A program made the translations under genes and the position numbers. The notes under the pieces were generated by a model, which had not been told where the DNA came from, searched no databases, and saw nothing but the letters and a program-made list of their open reading frames with translations. This document shows positions 55,839 through 64,000 of a stretch of DNA of 64,000 nucleotides, one piece after another. Numbering within the stretch: position 1 is the stretch's first letter; every line of letters starts with the position of its first letter. The stretch comes from Candidatus Thiodiazotropha sp. LNASS1 (GTDB lineage Bacteria; Pseudomonadota; Gammaproteobacteria; Chromatiales; Chromatiaceae): assembly GCF_964212655.1 (NCBI RefSeq), contig NZ_OZ156465.1, positions 1,798,001-1,862,000 of the forward strand. Reading direction: 5' to 3'.

Positions 55839-56795
55839 ATGAACTCATCCGACCTTGCTCCGCTCCGTGAACATTTGGCTTCGCGTGTCATCGGCCAGAC
55901 CAGTTTTATCGAAAGTATGTTGATCTGTCTTCTCAGTGACGGCCATCTACTCATCGAGGGTTTGCCCGGCCTTGCTAAAACCACTGCCGTAAAGGCCCTG
56001 GCGGAGGCCATTGAAGGCGATTTTCACCGTGTCCAGTTTACACCTGATCTTCTGCCGTCCGACCTCATCGGTACCGATATCTATCGCCATGAAAAGGGTG
56101 AGTTCGAATTCCGTCAGGGGCCGCTGTTCCACAATATCCTGCTTGCGGACGAGGTCAACCGGGCACCGGCCAAGGTACAGTCGGCGTTACTGGAGGCGAT
56201 GGGAGAACAACAGATCACGGTAGGTCAGACAACCTACCCGCTGCCCTCGTTTTTTATGGTACTGGCAACCCAGAACCCGGTTGAGCAGGAAGGCACCTAT
56301 CACCTGCCGGAGGCCCAACTCGACCGTTTTCTGATGCAGGCCAATGTGGATTACCCGAATCGGGCAGAGGAGCTTGAGATTCTGGACTTGGACAGTGCCC
56401 AGCAAAAACAGAAACCGACACCACCAGACAAACCATTGACGCAAAAGAAGCTGACATCAATTCGCCAACAGGTGGCCGAACTCTACCTCGATCCGAAGCT
56501 CAACAGCTATATCGTCGACCTGGTCCAGGCAAGCCGGGATCCCAAGGCCTATGATAAGGACCTGGCCCGCTGGTGTCGCTTCGGCGCTTCGCCTCGCGCC
56601 AGTATCGCATTGGCAAGATGCGCACGCGCCAAGGCCTGGCTGGACGACGAAGAATTCGTCGCTCCCCACCACATTCAAGCCGTTGCCCCGGCCATTCTTC
56701 GACACCGCATCCTGCTGACCTTCGAAGCGGAGGCCGAAGGCATCACTACTGACGATTTTCTCTCCCGCCTGTTGGATATGGTTGCCATTCCCTAA
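55839..56795 (+). CDS. MoxR-family AAA ATPase
   Basis: 318 aa from the ATG at 55839. Walker A IEGLPGLAKT, Walker B ILLADEVNRAPAKVQSALLEAM, sensor ATQNPVEQEGTYHLPEAQLDRF (in two stretches) and C-terminal lid are those of MoxR chaperone ATPases, which mature VWA proteins. A TTG at 55797 would add 14 residues. It heads the Bat-type operon, 21 bases before the DUF58 gene. Confidence 0.93.
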   Translation: MNSSDLAPLREHLASRVIGQTSFIESMLICLLSDGHLLIEGLPGLAKTTAVKALAEAIEGDFHRVQFTPDLLPSDLIGTDIYRHEKGEFEFRQGPLFHNILLADEVNRAPAKVQSALLEAMGEQQITVGQTTYPLPSFFMVLATQNPVEQEGTYHLPEAQLDRFLMQANVDYPNRAEELEILDLDSAQQKQKPTPPDKPLTQKKLTSIRQQVAELYLDPKLNSYIVDLVQASRDPKAYDKDLARWCRFGASPRASIALARCARAKAWLDDEEFVAPHHIQAVAPAILRHRILLTFEAEAEGITTDDFLSRLLDMVAIP

Positions 56796-56816
56796 CCTGC
56801 AGGGCGCCGTATCGCT

Positions 56817-57728
56817 ATGAGCCTCTATCCCCATATCGATGATCTGCTGGAACTACGCCATCAGGCCCATACCCTGGGACTTGCCTCGCACCATCTGGTG
56901 AATACCAGCTTCAGCGGTCTCTATGCTTCCGTGTTCCGTGGCACCGGTCTCGATTTCGAAGAGGTGAGGGAGTACCGCGAAGGCGATGATATACGCAACA
57001 TGGAATGGAATGTCACCGCACGCACCAACGTACCCCATTTAAAGATCTTTCGCGAAGAGCGGGAGCGTAGCGTTGTTCTCTGTATCGACAGAGGCCCGCA
57101 TATGAGCTTCGGCACGCGGGGTACTTTTAAATCGATACAGGCCGCCAAAGCGGCCGCCCTGCTCGGCTGGGCCGCATCCAAGCTGCATGACAGGGTTGGG
57201 GGCATGCTGTTTGGCGATAATCGCCTGGGGATGCAGTACTTCCGTCCCACCAAGGACCGCCGGGCACTATGGCGCCTGCTGCACGCCCTCACAAAAGAGG
57301 GCACCACGCAGCAACCGCATATCGATTGCCTCTCTGAAGCCTTGCAACGGGCCGACCGGGGTACGGCAACCGGATCTCTGATCTTTGTGATAGCCGACAT
57401 GAACCGTGAGATCCAGGACCTGAAGCAGACCCTGGGTCGACTTTGCCAACACCATACCCTGGTGCTGGTACCGGTTGATGATCCAGCGGACAGGGAGCTA
57501 CCCGATATGGGACAGGTCACCTTTGTCGGTCCTGACGGTAACGCGCTGGAGATCGATACCCGCGACCACCAGGCCAGAGAGCGTTATACGCAAACCTGGC
57601 ATATGCGCCGGCACACACTGATCCAGTTGACCAACGTCCTGGGCATACCTTTGATGCCGATTGCCACCAATGAAGAGATCCACCTGGCCTTGTCTCATGG
57701 CTTGGCGAAGCATTTTGGCAGGCGCTGA
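56817..57728 (+). CDS. DUF58 protein (VWA-like, Bat operon)
   Basis: 303 aa cytoplasmic. It contains the DUF58 signature FRGTGLDFEEVREYREGDDIRNMEWNVTART (in part) and a VWA-like fold with CIDRGPHMSFG. It nearly always follows MoxR in such operons. Its stop adjoins the next start. Confidence 0.92.
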   Translation: MSLYPHIDDLLELRHQAHTLGLASHHLVNTSFSGLYASVFRGTGLDFEEVREYREGDDIRNMEWNVTARTNVPHLKIFREERERSVVLCIDRGPHMSFGTRGTFKSIQAAKAAALLGWAASKLHDRVGGMLFGDNRLGMQYFRPTKDRRALWRLLHALTKEGTTQQPHIDCLSEALQRADRGTATGSLIFVIADMNREIQDLKQTLGRLCQHHTLVLVPVDDPADRELPDMGQVTFVGPDGNALEIDTRDHQARERYTQTWHMRRHTLIQLTNVLGIPLMPIATNEEIHLALSHGLAKHFGRR

Positions 57729-58208
57729 ATGGACCCGTTGCGCGATATTCGAGGTATTGACCCAGCCCCCTGGTGGCCACCCGCCCCCGGATGGTGGTTG
57801 CTGCTGGCACTGCTCCTACTGTTGGCGCTGTTGATCTGGCTATTCATCAGGTGGCGCCGGCTCTATCCGTTAGGACGATGGCAACAGGACGCGCGGCGCC
57901 ACCTGCTCGCCTTACGGCGGCGCATGAAACGCGAGCCGGCGAAACAGGTGGCAAGTGAGCTCTCCGAACTGCTGAGGCGTATCGCCATAGCCCGTTGCGG
58001 CCGGGAGGTGACCGCCGCCCTTACCGACGAGACCTGGCTCGACTGGTTGCAGAGCAACGACTCAAGCGGTTTTCTATGGCGTGAAAAAGGCCGGATACTG
58101 CTGGTACTCCCCTATGCCCCGCCTGATCGCGATGCCGACAAGAGTGATCTGGCGCAACTGATCGATGCCGCCATCCACTGGGTCAGCGAGGAAGCCTGTC
58201 ATGTTTGA
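57729..58208 (+). CDS. DUF4381 membrane protein
   Basis: 159 aa with one N-terminal transmembrane helix (WWLLLALLLLLALLIWLFIRW) and a cytoplasmic charged domain (RREPAKQVASELSELLRRIAIARCGREV-like). This is the standard DUF4381 partner between DUF58 and the VWA proteins of proteobacterial Bat operons. It overlaps the next gene by eight bases. Confidence 0.9.
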   Translation: MDPLRDIRGIDPAPWWPPAPGWWLLLALLLLLALLIWLFIRWRRLYPLGRWQQDARRHLLALRRRMKREPAKQVASELSELLRRIAIARCGREVTAALTDETWLDWLQSNDSSGFLWREKGRILLVLPYAPPDRDADKSDLAQLIDAAIHWVSEEACHV

Positions 58209-59241
58209 GTTTCATTGGCCCTGGATGGCGCTCTTACTGCTGCTCCCGCTATTGATCCGACTCTTTTGGTCGCGCCCGCCGAATAGACAGCATGAATCGG
58301 TGGAGGGGATGCAAACCACCCTGCTGCATCCAAGCCTGACCCACCTGCAGGACGCCTTTCACACACGTCAACCGCGCCAGCCCCTGAGTGCCCGCCTGTA
58401 TAGCTGGCTGCTCCATCTCTTATGGCTGGCGCTGGTGTTGGCATTGATGCGCCCCCAATGGCTTGAACCCTATACCGAAAATCGCACCGCGGGATATGAC
58501 CTGATGCTGGCTGTGGATGCCTCCCATTCCATGAATGCCCTCGATTTCACCCTGAATGATGAACAGGTCAGTCGAATGCAGGTGGTGAAGGGGGTGGTCG
58601 CCAAGTTCATCGAGGGGCGACAGGGAGACCGCATCGGTCTGGTGGTGTTTGGCAGCAAAGCCTACGTACTCTCCCCCCTCACCTATGATCGCAAGGCAGT
58701 CAACAGCCTTCTGAGTGAAGTGATCCCCCGTATCGCCGGTGACGGGACCGCCATAGGTGATGCCTTGGGCCTGGGCGTAAAGAAACTCAGAGAGCGACCG
58801 CAGGGATCCAGGGTCTTGTTGCTGATTGCAGACGGCGAGAATACAGCGGGTACCATACCGCCCCTGAAGGCCGCCCAACTGGCTGCAGAGGAAGGTATTC
58901 GAATCTACAGCATAGGCGTTGGCAGCGATAAGAAGCGTGTACCGATCATGGAGAATGGCCGAATCATTACCCGCACCGACCTGGGATTCAATGAAGCGGT
59001 CATGCGTGAGATAGCGGAGACCGCAGACGGCGCCTATTTTCGCGCCACCGACACCGCGGCACTGGAAAAGATCTATCTGCACATCGATGAGCTGGAAAAG
59101 ACCGAGGCCGAATCCCGCACCGTATTCATCCCCCAACCTCTCTACTATTGGCCACTCAGCGCTGCACTGCTGCTGTTGTTGCTTCTGGGGATCTATCCAG
59201 AAGGCAGGCAAAGGCGGCTGAGAGGGGGCGGTTATGCCTGA
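58201..59241 (+). CDS. VWA membrane protein BatA-like
   Basis: 346 aa. Two N-terminal helices (about 5-20 and 70-85), a periplasmic VWA domain with metal-site motif DASHS and DGTAIGDALG, and a C-terminal helix (LSAALLLLLLLGIY). The arrangement of helices around the VWA domain is that of BatA/BatB. It likely forms a complex with the next VWA protein and the TPR protein, with assembly by MoxR. Confidence 0.92.
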   Translation: MFEFHWPWMALLLLLPLLIRLFWSRPPNRQHESVEGMQTTLLHPSLTHLQDAFHTRQPRQPLSARLYSWLLHLLWLALVLALMRPQWLEPYTENRTAGYDLMLAVDASHSMNALDFTLNDEQVSRMQVVKGVVAKFIEGRQGDRIGLVVFGSKAYVLSPLTYDRKAVNSLLSEVIPRIAGDGTAIGDALGLGVKKLRERPQGSRVLLLIADGENTAGTIPPLKAAQLAAEEGIRIYSIGVGSDKKRVPIMENGRIITRTDLGFNEAVMREIAETADGAYFRATDTAALEKIYLHIDELEKTEAESRTVFIPQPLYYWPLSAALLLLLLLGIYPEGRQRRLRGGGYA

Positions 59242-60262
59242 ATCGCTGTTTCACTTTGCCCGTCCGGAATGGCTGTTCGCCCTGCTCGGCCTGATTCCGG
59301 TCCTTGGGTGGCTGATCTACAGTGTAGTACGTCCCGCTAAAGGTCCTCTTCACCGCTATGCCGACGAACACCTGCTGCCACACCTGACGGGGGTGAGGGA
59401 ACTGAGTGTGGATGAGCGCTGGAGTCGATTCACACGCTGGGGTCTGTTATGGATTCTGCTGGTATTGGCATTGGCTGGTCCACGCTGGGACTACACCGAT
59501 ATCGAGGCCTTCTCGCCAGCCAGTGATCTGGTCATTTTGATGGACATCTCCCGTTCTATGAACGTAGCTGATGTACCGCCATCCCGCCTGGCTCGGGCGC
59601 GCCAGGAGGTGCAGGATCTGGTTGCGCTGAACAGGGAAGTGCGTATCGGCATGATCGCCTTTGCAACCGTGCCCCATGTGGTGGCTCCGATTACCGAAGA
59701 CACTCAAAGCATCCTCAACGCATTGCCGGCAGTCTCTTCCGACCTGGCCAATCTCCAGGGCAGCCGCCTGATCGCCGCATTGGAACGTACTCAGCAACTG
59801 CTCGGTAGTGAAGGCACAAAGAGTTCAAGCAGTATCCTGCTGATCAGTGATGGAGATTTTGACGAGCCAGGACTCTTGGAGCGAATCGAGGATCTCGCGG
59901 AACAGGGCATCGTTTTGCACACCATGGGTATAGGCACAACGGGGGGTGGTCCCGTGCCTGCCCGCGTTGGCCAGAGTGAGTTGATGAGAGAGCGGAGCGG
60001 CAAGATCATTGAATCCCGACTCAACGAACCCCTGTTACAACAACTCGCGCAGGCAGGGGGCGGTTACTATCAGCGTGCGGACTTTCGAGACCAGGACAGC
60101 CGCAATATTCTGAAACTTGCCATCGGCGATGTCGGCAGACCGGCCCCCACAGAGGAGAAGACCCGGGTTTGGAATGAGCGCTTCTACTGGTTGATTTTCC
60201 CCTTACTGCTATTCCTGCTATCCCGTTTCAGGGTGAGACGACCGGGAGAGACCCAGGCATGA
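59234..60262 (+). CDS. VWA membrane protein BatB-like
   Basis: 342 aa. Same layout as its upstream neighbour: membrane helices near 12-32 and 62-78, VWA domain with DISRSMN and a later TMGIGTTGGGPVPA, and a C-terminal helix (FYWLIFPLLLFLLSRF). It overlaps both neighbours (eight and four bases), so the operon is tightly coupled. Confidence 0.92.
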   Translation: MPESLFHFARPEWLFALLGLIPVLGWLIYSVVRPAKGPLHRYADEHLLPHLTGVRELSVDERWSRFTRWGLLWILLVLALAGPRWDYTDIEAFSPASDLVILMDISRSMNVADVPPSRLARARQEVQDLVALNREVRIGMIAFATVPHVVAPITEDTQSILNALPAVSSDLANLQGSRLIAALERTQQLLGSEGTKSSSSILLISDGDFDEPGLLERIEDLAEQGIVLHTMGIGTTGGGPVPARVGQSELMRERSGKIIESRLNEPLLQQLAQAGGGYYQRADFRDQDSRNILKLAIGDVGRPAPTEEKTRVWNERFYWLIFPLLLFLLSRFRVRRPGETQA

Positions 60263-61599
60263 AGATCCTCTATCTCTCCGCAACACTCCTCCTGTCTGCC
60301 TCACTGGCAGAAGCCAACTGGTTTCTGAATCAGGAGCAACAGGCAGCAGAGAACTACAACCAAGGTCACTATGAGGAGGCGGCGAAGGAATTCGAGGACC
60401 CCTATCGCCGAGGGGTCGCCCACTACCGCACCGGCGACTACCAGGCTGCCAGCGAGGATTTCAGCCAGGTAGAGCGGGAGGAGGTCAAACTGGATGCCCG
60501 TTACAACCAGGGTAACAGCCGCTACAAACTGGAGGACTACCAGGGCGCCATCGAAGCCTATGAACAGGTACTGGAAAGCGATCCGGACCATACCGATGCA
60601 CGCCACAATCTGGCCCTGGCGAGAGAAAAACTGGCACAGCAACCCAAAGACGAGGAAGAGGAAAAAGAGGAGGAACAGGAATCTGAGACGGAGGAAAAAG
60701 AGTCTGAGTCGAGTGAGGAGCAACAGGAGCAGGAGGAGCAGCAGTCCGGCGAAGAGCAACAAGAGCAACAGCAGTCCGGCGAACAACAACAGGAGCAGCA
60801 GCAGTCCGGCGAAGAGCAACAGGAGCAGCAGCAATCCGGCGAAGAGCAACAGGAGCAGCAGCAATCTGGCGAACAACAACAGGAGCAGCAGCAGTCCGGC
60901 GAACAACAACAGGAGCAGCAGCAGTCCGGCGAGCAACAACAGGAGCAGCAACAATCCGGCGAGCAGCAAGGAGAAGCGCAACAAACCGGCCAACGACAAC
61001 AGGAAAAACCCTCGGAGGATGGCAAAAAACAGCAGGATGAGGAGCAGGAATCCGGCGATCGGAAGGAGAGCGAAGAGCAGCAGGATGGCAGTGAGACATC
61101 GGCAGAGCAGCAAGAGATGAGTGGGGAGCAGGAACGGCAGCAGGATAAGAGTGACGGTGAGGCATTCAGGGAAGAGCAACAGACCGAATCAGGCGAGGAA
61201 GAGCCGCAGGATCAACCACGCGAGGGCGAACAAGCTGATGAAAAGTCTGCTAATCTCGATGCAAAGGGAGATGAGGAGGAGAAACAGGCACCTGGATCAC
61301 AACGGCGCGACGAACTGGGTCGGGATACCGGTGAACGCCATGTCCGCCCGGAAGATGAGGCCCGTTCCGAGGCAGTGGATCAGGTGGATCAAAGCGATCA
61401 GCCCCAGGAAAGTGAGCAACAAGCTGATGGGGAGGGTATTAAAAAGACCCGTTTAAGCGGTGCAAACGCATTGATGGAACAATGGCTGGATCAAGTTGAG
61501 GGAGACCCGGCCCAACTTATGCAACAGCAGTTCAGATTGGAAGAGTATAAATACCTTCGTAGCCGAGGCGGCCGCGATACGGAGACAAGACCCTGGTGA
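60259..61599 (+). CDS. TPR protein BatC-like with long Gln/Glu repeat region
   Basis: 446 aa. Signal peptide (ending SLAEA), two or three TPR units (about 25-125: YNQGHYEEAAKEFEDPY, YNQGNSRYKLEDYQGAIEAY, LESDPDHTDARHNLALA), then some 270 residues of extremely Glu/Gln/Ser/Gly-rich sequence containing tandem SGE(E/Q)QQEQQQ decapeptides (DNA at 60745-60984), and a more ordinary end (SGANALMEQWLDQVEGDP). BatC-like proteins have a shorter disordered tail, so the repeat may have expanded. The long minus-strand frame opposite it is a shadow. Confidence 0.88.
   Translation: MKILYLSATLLLSASLAEANWFLNQEQQAAENYNQGHYEEAAKEFEDPYRRGVAHYRTGDYQAASEDFSQVEREEVKLDARYNQGNSRYKLEDYQGAIEAYEQVLESDPDHTDARHNLALAREKLAQQPKDEEEEKEEEQESETEEKESESSEEQQEQEEQQSGEEQQEQQQSGEQQQEQQQSGEEQQEQQQSGEEQQEQQQSGEQQQEQQQSGEQQQEQQQSGEQQQEQQQSGEQQGEAQQTGQRQQEKPSEDGKKQQDEEQESGDRKESEEQQDGSETSAEQQEMSGEQERQQDKSDGEAFREEQQTESGEEEPQDQPREGEQADEKSANLDAKGDEEEKQAPGSQRRDELGRDTGERHVRPEDEARSEAVDQVDQSDQPQESEQQADGEGIKKTRLSGANALMEQWLDQVEGDPAQLMQQQFRLEEYKYLRSRGGRDTETRPW
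60745..60984 (+). repeat. 30-base coding tandem repeat
   Basis: Eight units of 30 bases encoding SGE(E/Q)QQEQQQ, the last degenerate (SGEQQGEAQQ). Units differ mainly at GAAGAG/GAACAA codons. No spacers, so not CRISPR. Strand slippage could change the copy number without shifting the frame. Confidence 0.93.
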
Positions 61600-63329
61600 C
61601 ATATCTAGCTTCCAGACGATGGGAAAGCATGGGTTCGACAGGACTTGTGTTGATCACGCTGATCCTGTTGTCCGTTCATTGCCCTGCCACGGCCAATCCG
61701 TTTCCGGGCAACTCTCCTTGGCAAGGGATGCCGCCAGGGCAGTGGAACTTCGCCCCACCCGATCGACGCCAATCCAACACGCCTACAAAAAGTCAGCCGA
61801 CCGCTACGGCCCAATCACCCTATGCGGGTTGGCCTGGCCGCCAATACCCCGGATATTCACCACAGAACTACTATTCAACACCGACCCAGGCACCTCAGAT
61901 TGAAACCAAGCTTTCGATACAGAGCCCCTATGTGCAACAGAACGTAATTCTCAAAATCAGTGTCATCAGCCAAAACAACCTGCGTACTGCAACGCCGCAC
62001 ATTCCATCGAGTGACCACTTCATCCTGCAGCAGCTTGAGGATCCTGTTACCTACTCCCGCACCCGTAATGGTAAAAGGCAGATCGTAAACGATTTCTATT
62101 TCACCCTGACCCCGCTTAAGGCGGGCCTGTATCAGCTACCCAAACTGAGCATCACGGGAGAGGAGGAGCAACTAACCACATATAGCCGGGGCAACAGGCC
62201 ATTCGATGTATCGATGAACAGCCCGCCACAGCTTGAAATTAGAGAGACCGACCCAGACAGTACGCCCTGGCTGCCCGTGGAACAGCTCGATCTGAAAATC
62301 AAATTGCCTGGCAAGCTCAAAGCTGCCGCCGGCAAGCCCTTCACCCTGGTAACCGAAATCAATGCCGTGGGCATTGCTGGTGAACAACTCCCCAGCCTTG
62401 AACAACAGCTCAAATCCGATGCATTCCGTATCTACCGGGAACAGAGTCGGGTGGAGACCAACCTGACCAAGAGTACCGATAAGCTCGTCAGCCGTCGCCT
62501 GGAGACTTTTACCCTGGTACCTCAATATGGTGGTGATCTGAAACTACCCCAGTTGAGCGTTAGCTGGTGGAATACACGAATACACGTTCCACAACGGGCC
62601 TCTATCCCCCTGCAGCCGATCGCTGTCAGCGGTACCCGTAAAGCAAACGGTTTTTTCAACGTCGACGAAGAGAGTACCCTGTTTCCTGCAGGCACCTCCT
62701 CCGCATTCTGGATTCCTCTCTCTGTGGTGTTCGGTGTTATTTTCGGGTACTGGATGGCAATCTGGATCTCCCACCGCAGAAAGGGAGACACACAACATTC
62801 CCCATTGGCGCCATTGGTCGCATTTCTACAACGCCCGATGCAACAGATGGCACCGGCCTTTTCACCACTCAAGGCGAAGCTCCGCACCACTACCGCCGTC
62901 CTCAATCCCGCCGCCCATTGGCAACGCTGGCGTCGCAATTTGGTAGGCATGTTACCTCTGTCAGTGCGTTTCTATTTTTGTGTCCGCTTCGTGGATGAAG
63001 AGACGGATCCGGAGGTGTGGGGCTACACCCTGAGGTTTCTCGCCAACAAACATCTCAGTCTACCGCCTAATGTACCCTTCAGTGTCATTGGCAAGCATAT
63101 CATCGACTTCCACCCCAAGGCACAGGAAGAGAAGATCCATACCCTCATACACGAGCTGGAACAGGCGATCTACGGTCACAGCAACCTTGATTTCGATCGC
63201 TGGAAAGAGGCCTTCAAACATGAAATTCGGCCCAGCATAAGATTATGGCCCCGCCGATCCAGAGTAAAAAGCACACCCTCCGGATCCCTATTACCAAACC
63301 TCAATCCGGACAAGGCCACCAGTGGCTGA
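61596..63329 (+). CDS. BatD-like membrane protein
   Basis: 577 aa. Signal peptide (ending CPATANPF), a Pro-rich stretch, BatD beta-sandwich domains (VQQNVILKISVISQNNL, HFILQQLEDPVTYSRTRNGKR, LKAGLYQLPKLSITGEE, then the second copy), a transmembrane helix (about 370-390: IPLSVVFGVIFGYWMAIW) and a cytoplasmic C-terminal part of 190 residues. It is last in the operon. The GTG start overlaps the previous stop by four bases; an ATG twelve codons in is an alternative. Confidence 0.9.
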   Translation: MTYLASRRWESMGSTGLVLITLILLSVHCPATANPFPGNSPWQGMPPGQWNFAPPDRRQSNTPTKSQPTATAQSPYAGWPGRQYPGYSPQNYYSTPTQAPQIETKLSIQSPYVQQNVILKISVISQNNLRTATPHIPSSDHFILQQLEDPVTYSRTRNGKRQIVNDFYFTLTPLKAGLYQLPKLSITGEEEQLTTYSRGNRPFDVSMNSPPQLEIRETDPDSTPWLPVEQLDLKIKLPGKLKAAAGKPFTLVTEINAVGIAGEQLPSLEQQLKSDAFRIYREQSRVETNLTKSTDKLVSRRLETFTLVPQYGGDLKLPQLSVSWWNTRIHVPQRASIPLQPIAVSGTRKANGFFNVDEESTLFPAGTSSAFWIPLSVVFGVIFGYWMAIWISHRRKGDTQHSPLAPLVAFLQRPMQQMAPAFSPLKAKLRTTTAVLNPAAHWQRWRRNLVGMLPLSVRFYFCVRFVDEETDPEVWGYTLRFLANKHLSLPPNVPFSVIGKHIIDFHPKAQEEKIHTLIHELEQAIYGHSNLDFDRWKEAFKHEIRPSIRLWPRRSRVKSTPSGSLLPNLNPDKATSG

Positions 63330-63350
63330 TTCTTGACAGCGCTGTGACTT

Positions 63351-63971
63351 TTATTCACGGGCCAACAGGGATACCAATTGGGTATGCCCCTGCTGTGCAG
63401 CCAGATCAGTGCTTGTTTCTCCATCGTGGCTGATCAGCGAAATATCAGCTCCGTGGCGGATCAGAAGTCGTGCTATATCGATGTGGCCCTCGAGGGCGGC
63501 AAACATGAGAGGTGACCAGCCGTCATGGTTATTCCAATTAGGATCCACACCTTGATTCAGTAACAATTCTGCAACTTGTGTGTGTCCATTCCAGGCAGCC
63601 GCCATTAAGGGAGTATTTCCATCCAGATCGGCCAAATTCACTTTCGCCCCGTTTTTCAGCAGGGAGCTGACAATTTGATGATGACCTCTCACAGCAGCAT
63701 AAAACAGGGCTGTCCACCCCTCCTGGCTCTGCTGGTTGATTTGTGGCGCCTTGCTGATTAACAGATCAACGAGATCCAGGCGCCCCACCCAGGCTGCCTT
63801 CATGAGGGCGGTTTCGCCACTACTGCTGACACTATCGACAGGGGCGCCTGCAAGCAGAAGCTGCAGGACTTCCTGTCGATCACCATTGTTAATTGCAGTT
63901 ATCAAATCATCGCTTGTGGGCCGGTTGACAGCCTGTGATCCGATTCCGTGTATTGGTTTAGTTTCTGACAT
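63351..63971 (-). CDS. ankyrin-repeat protein
   Basis: 206 aa made of five or six ankyrin units (GETALMKAAWVGRLDLVDLLIS, GWTALFYAAVRGHHQIVSSLL, GNTPLMAAAWNGHTQVAELLL, GWSPLMFAALEGHIDIARLLI) without signal peptide. A protein-binding scaffold; partner unknown. It converges on the BatD gene with a gap of 21 bases. The upstream sequence runs to the window edge. Confidence 0.9.
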   Translation of the reverse strand: MSETKPIHGIGSQAVNRPTSDDLITAINNGDRQEVLQLLLAGAPVDSVSSSGETALMKAAWVGRLDLVDLLISKAPQINQQSQEGWTALFYAAVRGHHQIVSSLLKNGAKVNLADLDGNTPLMAAAWNGHTQVAELLLNQGVDPNWNNHDGWSPLMFAALEGHIDIARLLIRHGADISLISHDGETSTDLAAQQGHTQLVSLLARE

Positions 63972-64000
63972 CTTTGTGGTTATTTCTTCAAACGCTGCGA

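Noticed and set aside
60745-60984. Possible CRISPR array
   Set aside because: Repeats are contiguous, without spacers, and keep the reading frame of the TPR protein.
60301-61179. Long Leu-rich open frame on the minus strand opposite the BatC-like repeat
   Set aside because: It is the complement of Glu/Gln codons in the repeat region and shows no start, promoter or protein pattern.

Overview
The window is one continuous stretch of a gammaproteobacterial chromosome. The evidence is the rpsU-yqeY-dnaG-rpoD operon followed by a CAU-anticodon tRNA (as ileX lies near rpoD in E. coli), the efp/epmA/epmB set, an ldtD-mepK pair, his genes running into tatABC, and a Csr/Rsm-type sRNA. Sulfurtransferases, a VPLPA-CTERM protein and GGDEF/EAL signalling fit an environmental Chromatiales-like bacterium, perhaps a sulfur oxidiser; that placement is inference. 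I see no prophage, insertion sequence, CRISPR array or rRNA.

Layout. 1-1880: tgt (cut by the left edge) and queA, the queuosine pair, separated by a gap that carries a candidate small RNA on the opposite strand. 2067-5934: alpha/beta hydrolase, GGDEF/EAL protein, tRNA-Leu(CAA), small unknown protein. 6058-11113: Fur-box-like site, then a four-gene unit of a membrane-anchored Sel1-like protein, an exported VWA protein resembling the C-terminal part of the T6SS kinase PpkA, and an ABC ATPase/permease pair resembling TagT/TagS. 11186-15157: VPLPA-CTERM protein, ATPase of the PEP-CTERM/GspA type and an Ig/Fn3 lipoprotein. 15526-19104: aminotransferase, rhodanese, cysteine-free SCO-like protein, psd. 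19128-20325: arsRM with operator. 20449-22883: mepK and ldtD. 23198-26855: epmA, efp, epmB and tsaD. 26975-31579: macromolecular synthesis operon and tRNA. 31720-44650: exported rhodanese, CHASE kinase plus response regulator, TonB receptor/YfiR/hybrid kinase, small exported proteins, a PspF-like activator, a LysR regulator and a pentapeptide protein. 44726-50260 (minus strand): hisB-H-A-F-I-E followed by tatA-B-C. 50537-52934: metallo-beta-lactamase-fold protein, dtd, pip. 52952-53170: GacA-type box and a Csr/Rsm-type sRNA. 53256-55070: typA. 55839-63329: Bat-type operon (MoxR, DUF58, DUF4381, two VWA proteins, TPR protein, BatD). 63351-63971: ankyrin protein.

How the parts connect. Several translation-quality functions cluster here (queuosine, EF-P beta-lysylation, t6A by TsaD, dtd, rpsU). 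The TonB-YfiR-hybrid-kinase set looks like an outer-membrane-to-cytoplasm signalling relay. The Csr/Rsm sRNA, with a GacA-like dyad upstream, implies Gac/Rsm post-transcriptional control. Two VWA-based envelope modules are present, the PpkA-like one and the Bat one. The least familiar pieces are the kinase-less PpkA/TagTS-like unit, the candidate sRNA with UCCUCC and UCCUU anti-Shine-Dalgarno motifs next to queA, and a TatC with a FimV-like tail.
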